From positions 1 through 47,819 of the forward strand of contig JALNVI010000017.1 in the NCBI GenBank assembly GCA_023231425.1: a stretch of DNA of 47,819 nucleotides, written 5' to 3'. Below, one piece after another: positions 15,114 to 23,013 of the stretch; positions within the stretch are counted from its first letter, which is position 1; each line of letters opens with the position of its first letter. The stretch comes from Desulforhopalus sp. GTDB taxonomy: Bacteria > Desulfobacterota > Desulfobulbia > Desulfobulbales > Desulfocapsaceae. The notes under the pieces were generated by a model. That model was not told where the DNA came from and searched no databases. It saw nothing but the letters and a program-made list of their open reading frames with translations. Made by a program: the position numbers and the translations under genes.

Positions 15114-17409
15114 ATGATACTCAATTCAGAACAAAAGATGAATACTCATCACTCTGCCCTCGTACAGATTACCGGTATTGTTCAGGGAGTAGGCTTCCGC
15201 CCCTTTGTCTATCGGCTTGCGAAAGAACTGCAGATCTCAGGTTCGGTGCGCAACGACGGCTCCGGAGTAGTAGTTAAAGGGTGTGGAGAAAATTTGCCGG
15301 AATTTCTCCGCCGTCTGCGAAGCGATGTCCCGCCGCTCGCCCGTATCGACTCCTTTACCCTTGAAGAACAACCTCCCCTCTCGACGGAAAACTTCACCAT
15401 ACTCCACAGCAACACCCCGGAAAACGCAAACGCAGAAATTCCCGCCGATATATGTCTCTGCGAAAAATGCGCCGCCGAAATAGTTGATCCCCGCAACCGC
15501 CGTTTTCACTACCCCTTCCAACTGCACCGACTGCGGCCCACGCTACACCATCGTCAGCGAGGTTCCCTACGACCGTCCCAAGACCTCGATGAACGTCTTT
15601 CCCATGTGCGAGGCCTGCCAGCGTGAATATGACGATCCTTCCAGCCGTCGCTTTCACGCCCAGCCCAACGCCTGCCCCCTCTGCGGACCACAGCTCGAAC
15701 TCGACGGGGCACAAGGAGAACCGCTGACCGCAGCGGCAGAGGCGCTGGCCGCCGGAAAGATCGTCGCCATCCGCGGCCTCGGCGGTTACCACCTGGCCGT
15801 CGACGCCTGCAGCAAAGAAGCAGTCGCACGCCTGCGCCTCCGCAAACATCGCCCCGCCAAACCGCTGGCCATCATGTGTCAGCCGGAGCACCTTGGTGAA
15901 ATCTGCGAGGTAAAGAGTGCGGAGCTGGAACTGCTCAACTCACCGCAGGCTCCCATCGTTCTTTTTACAGGGAAAAGAGGCCGACTCGCGGCAAACATTG
16001 CGCCACACATCAAAGAGACAGGTGTCATGCGGCCTTCCACCCCGCTGCACAGCCTCCTCCTCGCCCACTCCGCCTGCCCGCCCTTTCTGGTGATGACCTC
16101 CGGCAACCACCACGGCAATCCGATCTGCCGGGACCGCGCAGAGGCGAAGACGGAGCTCAGCGACATTGCCGACCTTTTTCTTCATCACAACCGCGAGATT
16201 CTCACCCGGGTAGATGACTCCGTTGCCCGGATCGCCGCCGACGCACCCCGCCTCCTGCGGCGCAGCCGCGGCTACACCCCCAACAGCATCCACCTTGCAC
16301 GCGATCTGCCGCCCCTGCTCGCCTGCGGAGCGTCGATGAAGAACAACTTCTGCCTCGCTGAGGGCCACCGTCTCATCCCCGGACAACACATCGGCAAACT
16401 GGAGAATCCAGCCAATTTCGATTTTTATGTCGAGTCCATTACCCACCTGCAGAAGCTCTACCACATTGAGCCGCAGGCGGCAGTCTGCGACCTGCACCCG
16501 GACCTGCCCTCCACCCGCTACGCCGAAGGACTCGGACTGCCTCTCTACCGGGTGCAGCACCACCACGCCCACGCCGCCGCAGTAATGGCAGAGCACGACC
16601 TTGAGGAAGCCATCGCCATCGTTCTCGACGGCACCGGCCTCGGCGAAGACGGTACCATCTGGGGTGGAGAGCTGCTCCATGTAACCCTCCATAACAGCAA
16701 ACGCCTCGCCCATCTCTCCCTCCTGCCCATGCCTGGCGGTGACAAGGCCGCGATAGAGCCATGGCGCATGGGACTGGCGGCACTGCACTCCTGCGACATC
16801 TCCCGCCCGCCCGCCGGATGGCAGCAGAACGTCCCTCAGGAATGGCAGGTGTTGCAGAAGATGCTCGGCATCGGCCTGCCCATACCACAGACCAGCAGTG
16901 CCGGACGCCTCTTTGATGCTGTCGCCTCCCTGCTCGGCGTCTGTCAGCAGATGAGTTATGAGGGAGAGGCCGCCATGGAACTGGAGACGCTGGCGAATTC
17001 TGCAATAACAGACAGAAGAGAGTGGCTTTCAACACTGGAGAGGTCCTACACCAGCGCTGACACAGGCAACGGAGAGATTTATTCCGGCCCATTCCTTAAA
17101 ATGATGCTTGCCCGCAGCAGAGAACCCCGCGCCCGCCTCGCCCGCGATTTTCACGCCTGGCTGGCCGCCGCTTTCGCTGCCCGCGCGGTCGCGGCAGCAC
17201 GAATGACAGGGGTGCCGCAGATCGTTCTCTCCGGTGGGTGCATGCAAAATCGCCTGCTGCTTGAAGCACTGTTTCACCTGCTGCGCGAAGAAAAAATGGA
17301 AGTCTTTGCCGGAGAACTGCTGCCAATGAACGACGGCGGGCTGGCAGCGGGCCAGGCACTTGTCGGCGGACTCATGGCTTCGACTGAAAAAAAAACTGAA
17401 GCCCAATAA
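15114..17409 (+). pseudogene. hypF: Carbamoyltransferase HypF, interrupted by a frameshift at about 15519
   Basis: HypF makes the thiocarbamate on HypE that becomes the CN ligands of [NiFe]-hydrogenase. The first frame (from 15114, or more likely the ATG at 15138) encodes the acylphosphatase domain (GIVQGVGFRPFVYRLA), the first zinc-finger CxxC and RRFHYPF. It then runs off frame and stops at 15626. The second frame (open from 15484 to 17409) resumes exactly at NCTDCGPRYT and holds the rest of the zinc fingers, the YrdC-like domain, and the Kae1-like domain with HHHAHAAAV, DGTGLGEDG and SGGCMQNRLL. Compared with the family pattern YPFTNCT, one Thr codon is reduced to a single C, so 2 nt are missing. 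Everything else is full length. It is either a recent mutation or a base-calling error. Confidence 0.88.
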
Positions 17410-17509
17410 CAAAAAAGCAAACCACTCAATCGCCCTTTTCCCTTGTCAACGGCGACAGATGTAACTAATTTATCGAATCCTTTTCATAAATTGCAAAACA
17501 TTCACTGAA

Positions 17510-17650
17510 GGATACCTTGAATAATCTTGTGTTTTGTTCATATTCGAGGCACAGGATAAAATTTACCGCAGGCATATATTTGATATTTCGAGGATAAATT
17601 TTTGACTGTAACGAAGAAGATGGGCGAAAAAATGATTATTCAAGGTTCCC
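17510..17650 (+). mobile_element. MITE-like element, copy C, with TGAA target duplication
   Basis: This 141-bp non-coding copy begins GGATACCTTGAATAATC and ends GATTATTCAAGGTTCCC. It carries the left module (GTTCATATTCGAGGCACAG) and the right module (TTGACTGTAACGAAGAAGAT). The flanks are TGAA at 17506-17509 and TGAA at 17651-17654, a perfect 4-bp direct repeat. It lies between hypF and hypC. Confidence 0.9.
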
Positions 17651-17678
17651 TGAAAACATACAGGAGAGGATAACAAAT

Positions 17679-17939
17679 ATGTGTCTGGCACTTCCAATGA
17701 AAGTAACCGCCGTCCAAGGCGATCCGGATGACATCCTGAGCAACCAGGTTGCCACCGTTGACGCCGACGGCGTAAGCCGTGAGGTACGCCTCGATATTAT
17801 TGACCAGTGGCCGAAGGTGGGGGACTACCTTATTATTCACGCCGGTTTTGCCATCCATGCCCTCGAAGAGGAGGAAGCCATGAAAAACCTTGAGCTTCTG
17901 CGGGAGATGGCCGAGCAGGGAGGTGGGTGGGTGCAGTGA
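17679..17939 (+). CDS. hypC: Hydrogenase maturation chaperone HypC
   Basis: This 86-residue chaperone carries the Fe(CN)2CO unit with HypD and delivers it to the hydrogenase large subunit. The start MCLALPMKV gives the essential Cys2, which is exposed after Met removal. The OB-like core continues through DYLIIHAGFAIHALEEEEA, and length is normal. An AGGAGAGG site lies upstream of the ATG. Its stop overlaps the hypD start in a GTGA. It is separated from hypF by MITE-like copy C, so hypC-hypD-hypE-hypA-hypB may depend on read-through or a new promoter in that gap. Confidence 0.97.
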   Translation: MCLALPMKVTAVQGDPDDILSNQVATVDADGVSREVRLDIIDQWPKVGDYLIIHAGFAIHALEEEEAMKNLELLREMAEQGGGWVQ

Positions 17940-19069
17940 AACACGCTGAAGAATATAGAAAGACTGACCTCGTCCGCCCCCTCGTGGAGCGCCTGCTCGC
18001 TGAGATTACCGTTCTCAACCGGCCCGTGCGCATTATGGAGGTCTGCGGGACCCACACCATGGCCATTTTCCAGAGTGGACTGAAGTCCCTCCTGCCGAAG
18101 GAAGTGGAGCTGGTCTCCGGCCCGGGGTGTCCGGTCTGTGTTACCGCTGGCAGCCACATGGACTATTTTATCGAAATTGCCCGAACAGGCGAAATTGAGG
18201 ATGGCGGCCGGAGAAGAAAGGTTCGCCTTGCCATCTTCGGAGACCTCTTCCGCGTCCCAGGCAATACTTCATCTCTCGCCGCGGCCAGTGCCGCCGGAGC
18301 CCTGGTGAGTATCGTCTACTCTCCCATGGACGCCCTGAAACTGGCTATCGCCCACCCCGACGAAATAGTAATCTTTGCCGGAGTCGGCTTTGAGACCACC
18401 AGTCCCACCATCGCTGCAACCCTTCTCGCCGCTGAGCGGGGAAAAATTGACAACTTTCTCATCGCCCCCTGTCAAAAGACGATGCTGAAGCCCCTTGACG
18501 CCCTCTTCGCCGACCCGGAACTGCGCCTCGATGCCCTCCTCTGTCCCGGACACGTCTGCACCATCATCGGAGTCAATGTCTGGCAGCCGCTGGCAGAAAA
18601 ATTTCACCTTGCCTCGGTCGTGGCGGGTTTTGAGGCCGCCGATCTGCTTGAAGCACTGCTGATGATTATCGCCCAGCTGCAAAAGGGAGAGGCAAAAGTA
18701 GAAAACGCCTATCCACGCGCCGTCCACAAGGACGGCAATCCCCGCGCACAGGCCATGGTGGCAGAGGTCTTTGAACCCTGCGACACCCTCTGGCGCGGCC
18801 TCGGTATTCTTCCCGGAAGCGGCCTTGCCATCCGCGAGAAATACCGTCGTTTCGATGCCGGACGCCTCTTTCCCTTTGATCCCGTTGCTGGAGATGAAAA
18901 ATCCCCGAAAGGCTGCCGTTGCGGTGAAGTCTTGCGCGGCCGGATCTCCCCGCAGGATTGTCCGCTCTTTGGCAGAGCCTGTACCCCCTTGCAGCCCATC
19001 GGTCCCTGCATGGTGTCCAGTGAAGGCGTCTGCGCGGCACATTACAAGTATGGAGAAAATAATGTCTGA
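17936..19069 (+). CDS. hypD: Hydrogenase maturation protein HypD
   Basis: HypD is the [4Fe-4S] scaffold on which the Fe(CN)2CO group of [NiFe]-hydrogenase is assembled with HypC. It shows the conserved CGTHTMAIF, GPGCPVCVT and GFETTSPT motifs. The C-terminal cluster ligands are in GCRCGEVLRG, PQDCPLFGRACTP and GPCMVSSEGVCAAHY. I chose the GTG at 17936 because it forms a 4-nt GTGA overlap with the hypC stop, giving 377 residues. The GTG at 17927 would add three residues but sits only 3 nt from the GGGAGG site. The 3' end overlaps hypE by 8 nt. Confidence 0.95.
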   Translation: MKHAEEYRKTDLVRPLVERLLAEITVLNRPVRIMEVCGTHTMAIFQSGLKSLLPKEVELVSGPGCPVCVTAGSHMDYFIEIARTGEIEDGGRRRKVRLAIFGDLFRVPGNTSSLAAASAAGALVSIVYSPMDALKLAIAHPDEIVIFAGVGFETTSPTIAATLLAAERGKIDNFLIAPCQKTMLKPLDALFADPELRLDALLCPGHVCTIIGVNVWQPLAEKFHLASVVAGFEAADLLEALLMIIAQLQKGEAKVENAYPRAVHKDGNPRAQAMVAEVFEPCDTLWRGLGILPGSGLAIREKYRRFDAGRLFPFDPVAGDEKSPKGCRCGEVLRGRISPQDCPLFGRACTPLQPIGPCMVSSEGVCAAHYKYGENNV

Positions 19070-20084
19070 TACTGTCCTTCTCGACCACGGCAGCGGCGGC
19101 CTCGCCAGCCGTAAACTGCTGGAAGAGGTGATCTACAGCCGGCTCGGCAACCCTGCCCTTGCCGAAGGCGGCGACTCCGCCCTGCTTGCTGAACTGCCCC
19201 CCGGATTCCGCCCCGCCTTCACCACTGACAGCTATGTGGTCGATCCCCTCTTCTTTCCCGGAGGAGACATCGGGAAACTCGCCGTCCACGGCACCATCAA
19301 CGACCTCGCCATGGCCGGAGCCCAACCACTGGCATTGAGTCTCGGCCTTATTCTGGAGGAGGGGCTGGAGCTGGAGACACTCGCCCGCATCATTGATTCC
19401 ATCGGCACCGCCTGCAGAGAAGCCGGAATAAATATCGTCACCGGCGACACCAAAGTCGTACCACGGGGCAAGGCGGACAAGATCTTCATCAACACCTCCG
19501 GCATCGGTGCGGTGGCCAGTAACTGCGTTCTCAGCCCGGCCCGTATCCGTGAGGGGGACGCCGTGCTCCTCTCCGGCACCCTCGGCGACCACGGAATCAC
19601 CATCATGACCCGTCAGGCCGGCATGGAACTGCAGGGGGATCTGCAGAGCGACACCCGCCCCCTGCACCGCCTCTCTGCTGCACTGCTGAAAAAACTCGGC
19701 GGGGATGTCCACGTCATGCGTGATCCCACCAGAGGCGGCGTAGCCACGGTAATCAATGAACTGCTTGGTGGCGGTCTCGCCCTTGAAGTTGAGGAAACGG
19801 CCCTGCCGGTACGCCCGCAGGTGCAGGCGGCCTGTGAACTGCTCGGCCTCGAGCCTCTCTACCTTGCCAATGAAGGAAAGATGCTCGCTGTGGTACAGGG
19901 CGAACGGGCCGACGAAGCACTGGCTGTCCTGCGCAGCCTGCCGGAGGGGGAAGAAGCCGTTATCCTCGGCCACATCCACCGCGAAGAGAAGGTGCGCACG
20001 GCCAGCCTCATCCTGCGCACCTTCACAGGCGGTCGGCGAATGGTCGCCCCTCTGCAGGGGATGGCCCTGCCAAGAATCTGCTGA
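19062..20084 (+). CDS. hypE: Hydrogenase maturation protein HypE
   Basis: HypE is the PurM/ThiL-like ATPase that dehydrates the C-terminal thiocarboxamide to thiocyanate, the CN donor. The 340-residue chain begins MSDTVLLDHGSGG, contains TDSYVVDPLFFPGGDIGKLAVHGTIND (read in parts, residues 46-72), HVMRDPTRGGVA and ends in PRIC, so the essential C-terminal Cys is present. The ATG at 19062 has GGAG 7 nt upstream (ATGGAGAAAATAATG). The same frame is open further upstream inside hypD, but that extension is not HypE-like. HypE needs HypF as its carbamoyl donor, so the hypF frameshift bears directly on it. Confidence 0.96.
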   Translation: MSDTVLLDHGSGGLASRKLLEEVIYSRLGNPALAEGGDSALLAELPPGFRPAFTTDSYVVDPLFFPGGDIGKLAVHGTINDLAMAGAQPLALSLGLILEEGLELETLARIIDSIGTACREAGINIVTGDTKVVPRGKADKIFINTSGIGAVASNCVLSPARIREGDAVLLSGTLGDHGITIMTRQAGMELQGDLQSDTRPLHRLSAALLKKLGGDVHVMRDPTRGGVATVINELLGGGLALEVEETALPVRPQVQAACELLGLEPLYLANEGKMLAVVQGERADEALAVLRSLPEGEEAVILGHIHREEKVRTASLILRTFTGGRRMVAPLQGMALPRIC

Positions 20085-20096
20085 AAAGGAGCCACC

Positions 20097-20444
20097 ATGC
20101 ACGAACTCTCCCTCGTCCAGAACCTCTTTGCTCAGCTTGAAGAGCTGCTGCGCCAGAACAATGCGGAGAAGATCCTCACGGTCAAAGTGGAGATCGGCCC
20201 CTTTGCGGGAGTGGTGATCGACTCCTTCGAGTTCGCCTTCGCCGTCATGCGTGACTACGAGTCCTGGGCCAACGGCGCAAAACTGATTCTCACCACTCCG
20301 AAACCCCGCTATCAATGTCTCTGCGGCCATATTCAGGAACGGGACAAGCTGGAACCCGGCGTCTGCGAACTCTGCGGGGACGATTTCCTCACCCCTGTCT
20401 CCGGTGGAAATGATATAGTGTTACAACAGGTTGAAATGGAGTAA
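20097..20444 (+). CDS. hypA: Hydrogenase nickel incorporation protein HypA
   Basis: HypA is a 115-residue nickel metallochaperone that inserts Ni into the hydrogenase large subunit together with HypB. The N-terminus MHELSLVQ has the nickel-binding His2 and Glu3. The zinc site is formed by the pairs CLCG (about residue 81) and CELCG (about residue 97). The C-terminal GGNDIVLQQVEME is typical. AAGGAG lies 6 nt upstream of the ATG and the gap from hypE is 12 nt. The first zinc pair is CxC rather than the usual CxxC, a known variant form. Confidence 0.95.
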   Translation: MHELSLVQNLFAQLEELLRQNNAEKILTVKVEIGPFAGVVIDSFEFAFAVMRDYESWANGAKLILTTPKPRYQCLCGHIQERDKLEPGVCELCGDDFLTPVSGGNDIVLQQVEME

Positions 20445-20490
20445 CCGGCCGATCCGGAACTCTTCCCATAAAATATACAAGAGGTACACC

Positions 20491-21285
20491 ATGTGCGATG
20501 TATGCGGCTGCGGCTCTCACGACCACGACCATTCTCACAGTCATCCCCACGACCAGAATCACGATCATACCCATGATCACAACCATGATCATGACCACAA
20601 CCATAAATCAAAAACCGTGGACGTAGAGACATCCCTTTTCGCCACCAACAACGCGCTGGCTGATACCAACCGCGAAGATTTTCGTGAAGATGGCCTTGTC
20701 GCCATCAACCTTATCAGCAGCCCCGGCTCCGGCAAGACCACTCTCCTGGAACACACTATCGATGCGCTGAAGGGAGAGATCAACATCGGCGTTATCGAAG
20801 GCGACATTGAGACCGAGCGCGACGCCGAACGTATCCGGGCCAAAGGGGTTCCAACCATCCAGCTCACGACCGGCGGCGCCTGCCATCTTGACGCGGCCAT
20901 GGTCCATAAAGGATATCGGCGGCTCTGCAAAGAGAAAGGAGGCGGGGATATCCAGCTCCTTTTCATTGAAAATGTCGGCAACCTGGTCTGCCCGGCCAGC
21001 TTTGACATCGGTGAAGACGAACGTGTGGTTCTGGTCTCTGTACCGGAAGGCCCCGATAAACCGGCTAAGTACCCCAAGGCATTCTCCAGTTCCCAGACCT
21101 TTGTCATCACCAAATGCGATCTCTTACCCTACTTCGATTTCAAATGCGAAGATGCCCTGCACGACGCAAAAAAGATCAATCCCCATCTACGAACCATGGA
21201 GCTCTGCTCCACCACCGGTGAGGGGATGGATGCCTGGCTCTCTTACCTGCGGGAGCTGGTGAAAAAATTCGCGGTGGCCGAATAG
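20491..21285 (+). CDS. hypB: Hydrogenase nickel incorporation GTPase HypB, His-rich
   Basis: HypB is a SIMIBI-class GTPase that delivers nickel with HypA. The 264-residue form starts MCDVCGCG, so the N-terminal CxxCGC high-affinity nickel site is present. It is followed by a His/Asp-rich stretch with 14 His between residues 10 and 38, a nickel store. The P-loop is SSPGSGKT (76-83). Later motifs are GDIETERDAERI, the metal-site TGGACHLDAAMV, FIENVGNLVCP and the base-specificity TKCDLLP. I start at the ATG at 20491; an upstream in-frame ATG at 20431 overlaps hypA and adds non-homologous residues. It is the last gene of the hyp cluster, followed by MITE-like copy D. Confidence 0.97.
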   Translation: MCDVCGCGSHDHDHSHSHPHDQNHDHTHDHNHDHDHNHKSKTVDVETSLFATNNALADTNREDFREDGLVAINLISSPGSGKTTLLEHTIDALKGEINIGVIEGDIETERDAERIRAKGVPTIQLTTGGACHLDAAMVHKGYRRLCKEKGGGDIQLLFIENVGNLVCPASFDIGEDERVVLVSVPEGPDKPAKYPKAFSSSQTFVITKCDLLPYFDFKCEDALHDAKKINPHLRTMELCSTTGEGMDAWLSYLRELVKKFAVAE

Positions 21286-21298
21286 GCAAACTGCATAA

Positions 21299-21343
21299 GG
21301 GCACCTTGAATATGAACGAAATACAAGATTATTCAAGGTACCC
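21299..21343 (-). mobile_element. MITE-like element, copy D (45-bp short form), with ATAA target duplication
   Basis: The whole 45-bp copy is GGGCACCTTGAATATG...GATTATTCAAGGTACCC, that is two near-perfect terminal inverted repeats around a 17-nt centre. It equals the left module of the longer copies read on the minus strand. The flanks are ATAA at 21295-21298 and ATAA at 21344-21347. Confidence 0.85.
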
Positions 21344-21367
21344 ATAAAACTCAGCAAAGGAGTCGTC

Positions 21368-21712
21368 ATGAAGAATTGTCTCTATGCTTTCAACGGTGAA
21401 TCCATGTGCTTTGTCCATGTCCTTCTCAACGGAATGGATATGAAGGAGCGCGGTGACGAGGTGAAAATCGTTATTGAGGGAACGGCAGTAAAACTGGTCC
21501 CGCAGCTGGAGGAGGAGGCCAACCCCTTCCATAAACTCTATCTGCAGGTGAAAAAAGCCGGAATTATCGATGGCGTCTGCCGCGCCTGCTCTGCCAAAAT
21601 GGGCGTACTGGACGGGGTGGAGCAGTCCGGTCTTGCTCTTCTCGGCGATATGAGCGGTCATCCTTCCATGGCGGCATATCAGGCTCAGGGTTATACAATC
21701 ATCACCTTTTGA
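21368..21712 (+). CDS. DsrE-like sulfur-relay family protein
   Basis: This 114-residue cytoplasmic protein has the DsrE/F-like alpha/beta fold. The start MKNCLYAFNGESMCFVHVLLN and the strand EVKIVIEGTAVKL match the small DsrE-family proteins of anaerobes. A CRACS pair (GVCRACSAKMG, about residue 72) could carry persulfide sulfur as in DsrE/TusD relatives, though it is not at the canonical single-Cys site. AAGGAG lies upstream of the ATG. It sits between hypB and nfnA but is isolated from both by repeat elements and has its own terminator downstream. The function in sulfur transfer is inference from fold. Confidence 0.72.
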   Translation: MKNCLYAFNGESMCFVHVLLNGMDMKERGDEVKIVIEGTAVKLVPQLEEEANPFHKLYLQVKKAGIIDGVCRACSAKMGVLDGVEQSGLALLGDMSGHPSMAAYQAQGYTIITF

Positions 21713-21748
21713 ACCCTGCTGACAGGAGAAAAGGCCCCTCTCTTCAGA

Positions 21749-21772
21749 GTCCCTTGAAGGATCTTGTCTTTC
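21749..21772 (+). repeat. Truncated MITE-like left end abutting copy E
   Basis: GTCCCTTGAAGGATCTTGTC followed by TTTC matches the first half of the adjacent copy E at most positions and is followed at once by the intact copy. This suggests insertion of one copy into another, or a slipped partial duplication. Confidence 0.65.
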
Positions 21773-21817
21773 GGGTACCTTGAATAATCTTGTCTTTCGT
21801 TCATATTCAAGGTCCCC
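21773..21817 (+). mobile_element. MITE-like element, copy E (45-bp short form)
   Basis: GGGTACCTTGAATAATC starts and TATTCAAGGTCCCC ends this 45-bp copy, which has the same size and content as copy D but the opposite orientation. It lies between the DsrE-like gene and its terminator. Confidence 0.85.
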
Positions 21818-21884
21818 ACCAGATATATCAATCTTGAAAACAGTGTCTCTCACGCAAGGTCCCAATGCGGGCGGTGGAAAAGTA

Positions 21885-21922
21885 AAATCCCGGATTCAAT
21901 CTTTGAGTCCGGGATTTTTTTT
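21885..21922 (+). terminator. Rho-independent terminator after the DsrE-like gene
   Basis: AAATCCCGGATTCA / TGAGTCCGGGATTT forms a stem with one mismatch and is followed by eight T residues on the plus strand. It lies 170 nt past the stop codon, with the two repeat copies in between. Confidence 0.85.
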
Positions 21923-22112
21923 ACAAAAATTCACCGGGAAAACGTTTCCCCTCTTCATGGTTCCGTGAAATAATACATTACAAAAGGAAATAGAGGTATA
22001 TGCTACAAAAGCAGCGCGTACTCTGCTGAAGCAGCAATATTTATCAATCGGATAGATATTGCGTTTCAATTTATTTCGTGCTTAATTTCCAGGCAATAGG
22101 GACGTTACCTCC

Positions 22113-22132
22113 GGGCACCTTTCAAGGTACCC
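22113..22132. repeat. 20-bp remnant: both MITE-like termini fused
   Basis: GGGCACCTTTCAAGGTACCC is the left terminus (GGGCACCTT) joined directly to the right terminus (TCAAGGTACCC) with nothing between them, 24 nt upstream of nfnA. Confidence 0.65.
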
Positions 22133-22156
22133 TGTTTTTTTACTCAAGGAGACCGC

Positions 22157-22984
22157 ATGTTCAAGATAGTCCACCGTGAGGAGCTGGGGCAGGGAACTGT
22201 CATCCTCAACGAAATCGAAGCTCCGCTGATCGCAAAAAAGGCAAAGCCGGGGCAGTTTGTCATCCTCAAAGCGAATGAAACCGGGGAGCGCATTCCCCTG
22301 ACCATGGCCAACACTGACCCCGAAAAAGGGACGATCACCATTGTCTATATGATAATCGGTCGCTCCACCGCCACCTTTGCCAGCCTTAAGGTCGGAGACA
22401 GTTTCATGGATGTCATCGGTCCCCTCGGACGTCCCACCCATCTGGAGAAGGTGGGCAAAGTGGTCTGTGTTGGCGGTGGTACGGGGGTCGCAGTTCTCCA
22501 CCCCATTACTCGGGCACTAAAGGAAATAGGCAACGATGTTACTGCTATTACCGGCGCACGGAACAAGGATCTGATCATCCTCGAAGACCTGATGACAAAA
22601 GCCTCAAACACTCTGCACATCTGCACCGACGATGGTTCCTATGGCCACCATGGTTTTGTCACCGACATCCTCAAGGAGAAGATTGAGAATGAGGATATCA
22701 AAATGGTGGTTGCCATCGGCCCGGTACCAATGATGCGGGCGGTAGCCGAAATGACCCGCCCACAGGGAATACATACCCTTGTTTCTCTCAACCCCATTAT
22801 GGTGGACGGCACAGGCATGTGCGGCTGCTGTCGGGTTTCGGTGGGCGGCGAGACGAAATTCGCCTGTGTGGACGGCCCTGAATTCGACGCCCACAAGGTT
22901 GATTTTAAGGAATTGATGCTCCGCCTCCACTCTTACACCGAGATGGAGAAACAGAGCTACGAAGATTTTAAAGCCGGGAAATAA
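22157..22984 (+). CDS. nfnA: NfnA-like subunit: NAD-dependent ferredoxin:NADP oxidoreductase, small FAD/[2Fe-2S] subunit
   Basis: This 275-residue subunit is of the ferredoxin-reductase/PyrK type. In NfnAB it binds FAD, NAD(H) and a [2Fe-2S] cluster and cooperates with NfnB in flavin-based electron bifurcation (NADH + 2 NADP+ + 2 reduced Fd). Visible are the FAD-binding RIPLTMAN region, the nucleotide stretch VVCVGGGTGVAVLHPI, AIGPVPMM and the cluster ligands in MCGCCRVSVGG (Cys222, Cys224, Cys225) and FACVDGPEFD (Cys237). AAGGAG precedes the ATG. The partner gene follows after 29 nt. Older annotations call this pair sulfide dehydrogenase (sudB/sudA), an alternative activity. Confidence 0.92.
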   Translation: MFKIVHREELGQGTVILNEIEAPLIAKKAKPGQFVILKANETGERIPLTMANTDPEKGTITIVYMIIGRSTATFASLKVGDSFMDVIGPLGRPTHLEKVGKVVCVGGGTGVAVLHPITRALKEIGNDVTAITGARNKDLIILEDLMTKASNTLHICTDDGSYGHHGFVTDILKEKIENEDIKMVVAIGPVPMMRAVAEMTRPQGIHTLVSLNPIMVDGTGMCGCCRVSVGGETKFACVDGPEFDAHKVDFKELMLRLHSYTEMEKQSYEDFKAGK

Positions 22985-23013
22985 CAGCAGGTTACACAGA
23001 TACGGAGAATATT

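Noticed and set aside
15484..15626. Programmed frameshift in hypF
   Set aside because: No slippery heptamer, stop-dependent +1 site or stimulatory hairpin is obvious at 15519, and one family residue is lost at the junction. A deletion or read error is simpler.
17590..17650. Promoter inside the MITE-like element (TTGACT)
   Set aside because: No -10 hexamer lies 16-18 nt downstream in the copies, and the sequence is conserved for the element itself; a promoter cannot be supported from sequence alone.
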